Assembly: GCA_016280685.1 (NCBI GenBank)
Contig: JAEEHE010000038.1
Location: 1-20,966 of the forward strand
Reading direction: 5' to 3'
Length of the DNA: 20,966 bases
DNA from: Caryophanales bacterium
GTDB lineage: Bacteria > Bacillota_I > Bacilli_A > RFN20 > CAG-826
The notes under the pieces are model-generated. The model worked only from the letters and a program-made list of their open reading frames with translations, made no database searches and had not been told where the DNA came from. A program made the position numbers and the translations under genes. Positions 15,579 to 20,966 of this stretch are shown here, one piece after another. Numbering within the stretch: position 1 is the stretch's first letter; each line of letters begins with the position of its first letter.

Positions 15579-16177
15579 TACATTCCCCATTCTTTCACAA
15601 TTTGTAAGGCGTTATCGTGTTCCACTATAGCTTTCTTAGAATATTTACCGGTGTTGACACTTTTACCATTTAAGAAGAGATAACAATCTTCATTCACTAA
15701 AGACATATAATCTCTAACTTTTTCCTTATCGATTTTGATACCGTAGTTGATATCTTTTTCTTGATAGAAACTCATACCTTGATAATAGTTATTCACCATC
15801 TCTTCATTTATTTCTAAAGCGAAGGCGGAAACATTGAGATTATCTAAGGTCGATGTCGGAATAATTAATATATCCGCGGAATTATATCCCGCGACAGATA
15901 GTTTCGTATAATAACTACCATCACTAGGATTTGCGGAGATACAAGAGACAGTTCTTAAATCTTTATCACTAAACCTCTCTAATAAATCATCTCTTAATTT
16001 CTTTTCGTCTTTCACTTCTCCTGAAATAAATAGAGTTAATGTCTTATAATCAGGCACTTTATGGATTAAGCGGAAGATAAAATATAATCCTAAGACGATC
16101 AATATCGCGGAGATGAGATAGAATGGCCAGGTGTATTTCATCACCGTTTTAATCTTGTTCTTTTTCAAAGCGTTCAT
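15578..16177 (-). CDS. Membrane-anchored protein resembling one lobe of a sugar-binding protein
   Basis: A 199-residue protein with one helix at about 15-37 (YTWPFYLISAILIVLGLYFI) and an outer domain of 160 residues. I do not recognise a named family. The outer part has the order of the first lobe of family 1 extracellular solute-binding proteins: strand KTLTLFISGEV (45-55), helix with LRDDLLERFSD, second strand TVSCISANPSDGSYYTKLS (76-94), then SADILIIPTSTLDNLN (100-115), like the GxxxDvvfl region. It ends before a second lobe could form, so a full two-lobe binding protein is excluded. The start overlaps the previous gene (ATGA) with GGAG upstream, and its stop overlaps the next ATG. A truncated or specialised substrate-presenting partner of the transporter is the inference. 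Confidence 0.72.
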   Translation of the reverse strand: MNALKKNKIKTVMKYTWPFYLISAILIVLGLYFIFRLIHKVPDYKTLTLFISGEVKDEKKLRDDLLERFSDKDLRTVSCISANPSDGSYYTKLSVAGYNSADILIIPTSTLDNLNVSAFALEINEEMVNNYYQGMSFYQEKDINYGIKIDKEKVRDYMSLVNEDCYLFLNGKSVNTGKYSKKAIVEHDNALQIVKEWGM

Positions 16178-16662
16178 TGATGTTTCTCCGCTTCGATGAG
16201 AATTCGTTGATAGGTGGTAATCGTTAATTTATCACCTTCTACGAATTTAACATCATCTTGATAGATGTAGATGATTTTCTCCGTCTCAGTGATACCGGAG
16301 ATAAATCTCACTAAGAGAGGATAGACATATAGGCCATTCACATATGTTAATTCCTCTTCTTTTTTGATAAACACTACTTCTTCTTTACTCTTTAATCCGG
16401 CTTCATATCCCTTGAAATAGCGGTATTTTGCGTTAATTTCTGTATAAATATTTGTGAAGAAATAGATTGCTCCCCAAATAAATAAAACACTGATTAAGGA
16501 AGCAAATATGAAGTTGATAAGGAATTGCTCCTTAGAGAAAACCACTAAGAGAACCACTCCGATAATCACCGCGGTGAACACTAGAGAGAATAATAAAGAG
16601 CATCTTAAGTAAAGAGATTTCGCTCGTTTATATTCCTCTCTAACATCAACACGGTAATACAT
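16174..16662 (-). CDS. Small two-helix membrane protein of unknown function
   Basis: A 162-residue protein I do not recognise. Two hydrophobic helices lie at about 21-42 and 48-70, with a basic N-terminus (REEYKRAKSLYLR). The remaining 90 residues are charged and predicted mostly beta (EEVVFIKKEEELTYVNGLYV, then KIIYIYQDDVKFVEGDKL), on the same side of the membrane as the N-terminus, probably the cytoplasm. It starts 2 nt after the SGNH gene and its TGA overlaps the next ATG, so it is locked into the operon. A bPH-like or YcxB-like fold is one possible reading of a two-helix-plus-beta plan, but the evidence is thin. Confidence 0.7.
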   Translation of the reverse strand: MYYRVDVREEYKRAKSLYLRCSLLFSLVFTAVIIGVVLLVVFSKEQFLINFIFASLISVLFIWGAIYFFTNIYTEINAKYRYFKGYEAGLKSKEEVVFIKKEEELTYVNGLYVYPLLVRFISGITETEKIIYIYQDDVKFVEGDKLTITTYQRILIEAEKHQ

Positions 16663-16664
16663 AA

Positions 16665-17948
16665 TTAAAGTCTTTCTAATCCTTCCACGATGGATTTTTT
16701 AACAATGCCACCCCAAACGACATAACCGTAGAGTGATAAGTGTAAACCATCAGTTCTAAAGTAAGCAGCATTAGGAATACCGTTTTTCTTTAGTAAAGCG
16801 GTACCGGGATTAATTAAAGTTAACCAAGAATTATTTCTTTGGAATTCTGTGACTTTGCTATTGACGTTATCAATCACGCTGAAATAAGAAGTAAAACCAG
16901 GAATGCGGTTCATCATAATATATTGCACCTGAGTATTCGGTAAAGCTTCATGGGTGTGATTTAAGAAAGCTTCTAACTTATTCCAAATCACCGTGGAAGA
17001 TTCTTTAGAATTGATGACGTTATTAATGCCGACATAATAGACCACCATCTTCGGTTTAGCAGGGAACACTAATCTTTGATTGAGACATTCATCCCATTCT
17101 TCTATTGTGGTGCCACCGATACCGTGGTTATAACTGATGATTGGATCTAAATCTTCTTTGGAAGAGGTCCAGAATTCGATAGAGGAGGAACCTGCTAACA
17201 TGACGTGATAATTCTCTTCTTCTAAAGCTTTAGCCTCATATTTCTTGGCTTTATCTTCATAAGAAGAATTGCTTAATGTGTAGCTAATTGTGTCATCTTT
17301 AACAGCGATTTCTCTAGTTTCACCACTGCAATTAATAATGATTTTGTTATCGCTATAAGTGGCAGAGATAGTCTTGCTAGATTTCACACGATATTCCATA
17401 AAGGGAAGGACATTATCACTATTTCCCGCTAATTTCGCTAAAGCGGCTCTTGGGAGTTTGACTTCATTATTAGTGACTGGGAAATACATCACCGAATCAA
17501 TGATGTAACTACTTGATGCACTTTCTTCTAAGACTGTGGATGGAGGTGTATAGATAGGTTCTCCATCTTCTTGTTCTGTTGAATAAGCCCATTTGGCGAA
17601 TAATCTGGTATTTTTGGTCACTTTATCAGCGTTAAAATCCCAAGCATTTTCGCATGCTTCTTCTAAATACCAACCGAGGAAATCATAATTCTTTCTCGTG
17701 GGATCTTCTGGTTTATTCACTAAACTATTCGCATTGACCTGAACAGTTTTATAAATAATGTTATTACCTTTACCAGTCGTACCATTAGAGAGGGTGAAAT
17801 CCTGTCTTAAATAATTGTTGAAGAAATCAACGTAATAACTTCCACCTTCAATAGCTTTCGTATTTAAAATACGGGTGTTAATCAATAAAGCCGAAGCGCA
17901 AGAGAGGGCTAATCCTAAGGATATTAAGAGATGAGTTTTCTTATTCAT
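16665..17948 (-). CDS. Secreted SGNH/GDSL hydrolase with InlB-type beta repeat
   Basis: A 427-residue exported protein. An N-terminal signal or anchor helix lies at about 7-24. Residues 38-121 form a Listeria-Bacteroides (InlB B-type) repeat, shown by EDPTRKNYDFLGWYLEE at 81-97, WDFNADKVTKNTRLFAKW at 103-120. After a spacer with further beta sequence, the SGNH hydrolase domain runs from about 245 to 427: block I LAGSSSIEFW (251-260, Ser255 predicted nucleophile), block II NHGIGGTTI (274-282), block III YYVGINN (304-310), block V TDGLHLSLYGY (399-409, Asp400/His403). Such enzymes are often carbohydrate or acetyl esterases; de-acetylation of mannan is a context-based guess. The start overlaps GH130 by 8 nt with AGGAGGAG inside the end of that gene. 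Confidence 0.88.
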   Translation of the reverse strand: MNKKTHLLISLGLALSCASALLINTRILNTKAIEGGSYYVDFFNNYLRQDFTLSNGTTGKGNNIIYKTVQVNANSLVNKPEDPTRKNYDFLGWYLEEACENAWDFNADKVTKNTRLFAKWAYSTEQEDGEPIYTPPSTVLEESASSSYIIDSVMYFPVTNNEVKLPRAALAKLAGNSDNVLPFMEYRVKSSKTISATYSDNKIIINCSGETREIAVKDDTISYTLSNSSYEDKAKKYEAKALEEENYHVMLAGSSSIEFWTSSKEDLDPIISYNHGIGGTTIEEWDECLNQRLVFPAKPKMVVYYVGINNVINSKESSTVIWNKLEAFLNHTHEALPNTQVQYIMMNRIPGFTSYFSVIDNVNSKVTEFQRNNSWLTLINPGTALLKKNGIPNAAYFRTDGLHLSLYGYVVWGGIVKKSIVEGLERL

Positions 17949-18957
17949 GGCACTCCTCCTTTAAATATTTCAGAAGTTCTTCTTCGTTACATGTCGCTAA
18001 GCAGACGACTTTATCACCAGAACCATAATAGATGAAGAGAGTTCCATCTTTTGGTACAACTGCAGTGGGAAAAACACAGCCGTTATAATAACCATTAGTT
18101 TCATATTCTTCTTCCGGTTCCATGATGAAATCTTTGGTTCTAGCAATAATCTTGAAAGGATCTTTTAAATCGAGAAGAATGGCACCGACACGATAGGCAT
18201 CATCTTTTTTAGCGACACCATGGTAGAGAACTAACCAACCATCTTTAGTCTTAATGGGTGGGGTTCCCACGCCGATCTTCTTATCTTCCCAATCGGTTTC
18301 CCCTTTCATTAATAATTTGTAATTATCCCAGTGTAATAAATCATCACTAGATGATAACCAAATCGCTGGGTTTTCATTCTCATATCCCTCTCCACATCTT
18401 TCCATGCCACGAGAGAGCATATAGAATTTATCGTTTATCTTTTCCGGGAAGATGATGACATCGCGGTCATCAAAGTGAGCGTCGGTAATTGGCCCTAATT
18501 TCTTCCATTTTCTTAAATCTTTCGAAATCGCTAAATGCGTTAAAGTATTGTTCCAGACGAGAACTTTCGGTCCATATTCCGGTTTAAAACCAAAATATTG
18601 TTTGTCTTCTCGCCAATATTGTCCAGGAGGGAAAGGACGAGAAGCATAGGTGAGATAGAAATAATCGCCCATTTTCACCACTCTTGGATCTTCACATCCA
18701 CCGGCGTCTAAACCATTTGGATCACCGCTTAATAAAGGAGCATCACTTTCTCTCACAAAGTTAATTCCATCTTTACTAGTGGCCAAACCTAAATGAATGA
18801 GGTGAGTTTTATCATTTCCTGCCGCACGATAAATCATGTAGAAGGTTTGATCTTCTTCGTTATAGATAGCCGCGGGATTTAAAACGCATAATTCTTCCCA
18901 TTGGTTTTGGGGGTTAGGTTTTAAAAGCGGATTTTTGGGATATTTTGTTAATCTCAT
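17941..18957 (-). CDS. GH130 family beta-mannoside phosphorylase
   Basis: A 338-residue five-bladed beta-propeller enzyme. GH130 enzymes cleave beta-mannosides by inorganic phosphate, releasing alpha-mannose 1-phosphate; known substrates are mannosyl-glucose, mannooligosaccharides and mannosyl-GlcNAc. Family blocks seen: LNPAAIY (26-32), GGCEDPRVV (86-94), HFDDRDVIIFPEKI (161-174), IGVGTPPIKTKDGWLVLYHG (228-247), YRVGAILLDL (255-264) and a C-terminal FPTAVV with YYGSGDKVVCLAT. No signal peptide, so it acts inside the cell on imported oligosaccharides. AGGAGGT lies 6 nt before the ATG. The exact substrate cannot be read from the sequence; the neighbouring esterase and binding protein suggest a plant beta-mannan or glucomannan source. 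Confidence 0.93.
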   Translation of the reverse strand: MRLTKYPKNPLLKPNPQNQWEELCVLNPAAIYNEEDQTFYMIYRAAGNDKTHLIHLGLATSKDGINFVRESDAPLLSGDPNGLDAGGCEDPRVVKMGDYFYLTYASRPFPPGQYWREDKQYFGFKPEYGPKVLVWNNTLTHLAISKDLRKWKKLGPITDAHFDDRDVIIFPEKINDKFYMLSRGMERCGEGYENENPAIWLSSSDDLLHWDNYKLLMKGETDWEDKKIGVGTPPIKTKDGWLVLYHGVAKKDDAYRVGAILLDLKDPFKIIARTKDFIMEPEEEYETNGYYNGCVFPTAVVPKDGTLFIYYGSGDKVVCLATCNEEELLKYLKEECHE

Positions 18958-18968
18958 AACATGACCTC

Positions 18969-20966
18969 CTAATTAATCGCTCGGACATTGACATCATCGT
19001 AATCGATTTCTTTCATGAGTCTTAAGTTATCGACGTAGATGTCGCTGGCGCTATTATCGCTATTGACGATACCAAAGGAAACAGATTCGATGCCTCTAGC
19101 GGTATCTAACATGATGGACTTACTAGAGCCATTGATATCTTTAAACATGGAGAAACCAATCTCGTAATGAGTCCAAGAAGTCGGAATATTCTTGATTTCA
19201 TAACGCATCTTATAAAGGGTGGAGCCACTTCTCCAGTTCATATTCAAATAGACCACCGCTTTACCATCACCCTTAATATCTAAGGTGAAGCCTCTAGCGG
19301 TCACATTGCCAGCGAAGATAGTCGCACGGTAATAAGAAACACTATCCGCACCTTTATAGTGCATCTTGATGGATTTTTGTCCACCGATAGAGGAGACGTC
19401 ATTAGCTAATTCCATAGAATTATATTCTTTTTCATAGCCATAGCTCCACCATCCAAAGATCTCTTCAGTGGAAGCATAATCTTCCATCGTTTCAATGGTC
19501 ACTAAGTCTTCGTTATCGGTGTCTGGTTTTAAAGTGCCAGGAATTTCTACCACACTAGTGCTACTCGCGTTAGTGAAATAGATTTCATCGATATAAACAG
19601 GGTTAGCGATCGCATAAGTTGGATGGTGATTGCCTTGTCTATCGAAATAGAGATATCTAAAGCCAAAGGCCATATGGATAATATGACTGCTATCGAGTGG
19701 ATTAGGATCATCGAATAAATCCATCTCATTGAATAAGGTGAAGTCGGAGAATTTAATCGTATAGTTATACCATTCTTTCTTCACTTTCTCGATTGTGTAA
19801 CGGTACCATTCACCGGTATCCATCGTTAATTGAATGGTCATCTCTGCGGTGACATCTTCATCTTTGAGATAGCTGATAACTGGGTCATCCGCTTTCACAG
19901 AAGCATCTTTTAACCATAAGGATAAAGCGTTCTTACCCACGACTGCGGATGTATCCATATAGAGTTGATAGACCGCTTGTTCCATATCGGCTTTATAATC
20001 GAATTCCGCACAATAAGGATTGGAATTGCCACCGGTCTTATGGATGGTGTCTAATTTCATCGCTTCATCTTTATTCACTGTGCTTTGTTCCCAGTAATAA
20101 TAGATTTGTGTGTAGATATCGTAATTATTGAAGTCTTCGATACAACCATTCGCGGGAACAACACGTTTACGAGATTCAACGATATCATCAATTCTAATGA
20201 CTTCTAAATCTTTAATGGTTAATGTACCAGAGGAATAGTTATCCGCTAAACCGACATTGAATTTTTGGATGAAATAGAACTGTTTCGCACCATCACCCGT
20301 CATATAGTCAGTTCTTTGGAAAGCTTTTAGAGGAATGATTAATTCTTTAAAGTCATCTTTGATGAAATAAGAGAAGGGAATCTTAAACTGCCACCTATCG
20401 TTATCTTCTTCTAAGATTCTAAAATAGAACATCGCATTGGATGAGGTGCCAGTATATTTAATCTGCATCCTTAAAGCGTCACCATTGACTAAATATTTAT
20501 AAACATTGACATTTTGGAAACCATAACCGGAGAAGCCATTAGGATTTTCCGCTGTTCTTGCAGGATAGCCTAAAGTGATTTGACTACCATCTTCGGAAAT
20601 AGTCTTTTCAAAATTGAAGTTCTCATAAGTCCAATCAGCAGGATCGGTTAAATGGAAGTCCATCTTTTGAATGAACATATCTTTATAGTCATCATATTTG
20701 ACACCTTTGATGTTGGAGAATAAGCAAATACCATCACCAAATGTTCTTTCGAAAACGATTTCAAAATATCTGATATGCTGCCAGTCAAAGACACGATTAA
20801 AGATGTTCGTACCGGCAGTTCTTAGTTCAAATTCATCGTATTTAATTAAGACAGTTTGCTTGGAATTATTGGAGATTTGCACTTGTTTATGCCAATATTC
20901 ACCATCGTAGTCGAGGACACGAACTAAGACTGTCGCATCGTGACCAGAATAATAGAAATTGAAATA
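18969..20966 (-). CDS. Large extracellular protein with tandem carbohydrate-binding-like beta-sandwich modules, partial (5' end outside window)
   Basis: The frame is open from the right edge to the stop at 18969 (665 residues); the GTG at 20882 that could start a shorter protein is internal, because the 28 codons upstream are open and read as the same kind of beta sequence. I see the end of one module and three further modules (numbering from the edge: to about 92, 97-260, 274-466, 488-653). Each begins near an acidic-aromatic turn (IEDFNNYD, TMEDYAST) and ends with a short strand pattern (LTIKDLEVIRI, VYIDEIYFTN, IYVDNLRLMK), typical of CBM11/galactose-binding-like folds. No sorting signal or terminal helix is present at the C-terminus. 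A glycan-binding or glycosidase protein is inferred; any catalytic domain lies to the right. Confidence 0.78.
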   Translation of the reverse strand, partial: YFNFYYSGHDATVLVRVLDYDGEYWHKQVQISNNSKQTVLIKYDEFELRTAGTNIFNRVFDWQHIRYFEIVFERTFGDGICLFSNIKGVKYDDYKDMFIQKMDFHLTDPADWTYENFNFEKTISEDGSQITLGYPARTAENPNGFSGYGFQNVNVYKYLVNGDALRMQIKYTGTSSNAMFYFRILEEDNDRWQFKIPFSYFIKDDFKELIIPLKAFQRTDYMTGDGAKQFYFIQKFNVGLADNYSSGTLTIKDLEVIRIDDIVESRKRVVPANGCIEDFNNYDIYTQIYYYWEQSTVNKDEAMKLDTIHKTGGNSNPYCAEFDYKADMEQAVYQLYMDTSAVVGKNALSLWLKDASVKADDPVISYLKDEDVTAEMTIQLTMDTGEWYRYTIEKVKKEWYNYTIKFSDFTLFNEMDLFDDPNPLDSSHIIHMAFGFRYLYFDRQGNHHPTYAIANPVYIDEIYFTNASSTSVVEIPGTLKPDTDNEDLVTIETMEDYASTEEIFGWWSYGYEKEYNSMELANDVSSIGGQKSIKMHYKGADSVSYYRATIFAGNVTARGFTLDIKGDGKAVVYLNMNWRSGSTLYKMRYEIKNIPTSWTHYEIGFSMFKDINGSSKSIMLDTARGIESVSFGIVNSDNSASDIYVDNLRLMKEIDYDDVNVRAIN

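Noticed and set aside
20880..20882. GTG as the start of the right-edge protein
   Set aside because: The frame stays open through 28 further codons to the window edge and reads as the same beta-rich module; the gene is simply cut by the edge.
1..20966. TGA read as tryptophan (mycoplasma code)
   Set aside because: TGA ends several intact genes (acyl ligase, PlsC, RlmH) exactly at operon overlaps, and Trp codons in the proteins are TGG.
1..20966. CRISPR array, insertion sequence, prophage or attachment site
   Set aside because: No regularly spaced repeats, transposase or integrase frames, or target-site duplications were seen by eye; the tmRNA 3' end, a common integration site, is followed directly by its own terminator.

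Overview
The window looks like a chromosomal segment of a low-GC, Gram-positive-derived bacterium, most likely an uncultured gut Bacilli/Mollicutes-type lineage (RF39-, Acholeplasma- or Erysipelotrichales-like). The sequence is A+T rich, strong AGGAGG ribosome sites are common, genes are tightly packed with ATGA and TAATG overlaps, and the order gdpP-rplI-dnaB-walJ-rlmH is a Firmicutes hallmark. TGA is a stop in several genes (acyl ligase, PlsC, rlmH) and Trp is TGG, so the code is standard, which argues against Mycoplasmatales. Lineage is inferred from gene content only.

Layout. (1) 1-5316, minus strand: a lipid-related cluster read GT2/GtrA glycosyltransferase, PlsC-like acyltransferase, acyl-CoA/acyl-ACP ligase, acyl carrier protein, DegV-type fatty-acid-binding protein, and a membrane-anchored alpha/beta hydrolase that leaves the window at the left edge. 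(2) 5342-5822: a one-piece tmRNA gene (ssrA) on the minus strand with its own promoter and terminator. (3) 5936-7100: a divergent plus-strand gene for a membrane protein of unknown function, ending at a shared bidirectional terminator. (4) 7099-12736, minus strand: gdpP, rplI, dnaB, walJ, rlmH and a small unknown gene, with a promoter ahead of gdpP. (5) 12782-20966, minus strand: a carbohydrate-utilisation operon that enters from the right edge: a large tandem beta-sandwich protein, GH130 phosphorylase, SGNH esterase-like exoprotein with an InlB-type repeat, two small membrane proteins, a DUF624/YesL-like membrane protein and an extended MalK/UgpC-type ABC ATPase, closed by a strong terminator.

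How the genes may work together. The lipid cluster could capture exogenous fatty acids (DegV/FakB-like), load them on a dedicated ACP with an adenylating ligase and transfer them with PlsC, while the GT2/GtrA enzyme would glycosylate a membrane lipid. The right-hand operon has the logic of beta-mannoside use: surface binding or cleavage, de-esterification, ABC import, and intracellular phosphorolysis by GH130. The permeases are not in the window. The housekeeping operon covers c-di-AMP breakdown, ribosome (L9), replication (DnaB) and rRNA methylation (RlmH).

The points most worth a second look are the atypical tmRNA tag, the ABC ATPase with an apparently duplicated C-terminal regulatory domain, the membrane-anchored single-lobe binding-protein-like gene beside YesL, the compact acyl-ligase/ACP/PlsC/DegV set, and several promoters whose -10 box lies so close to the ATG that the transcripts would be leaderless.
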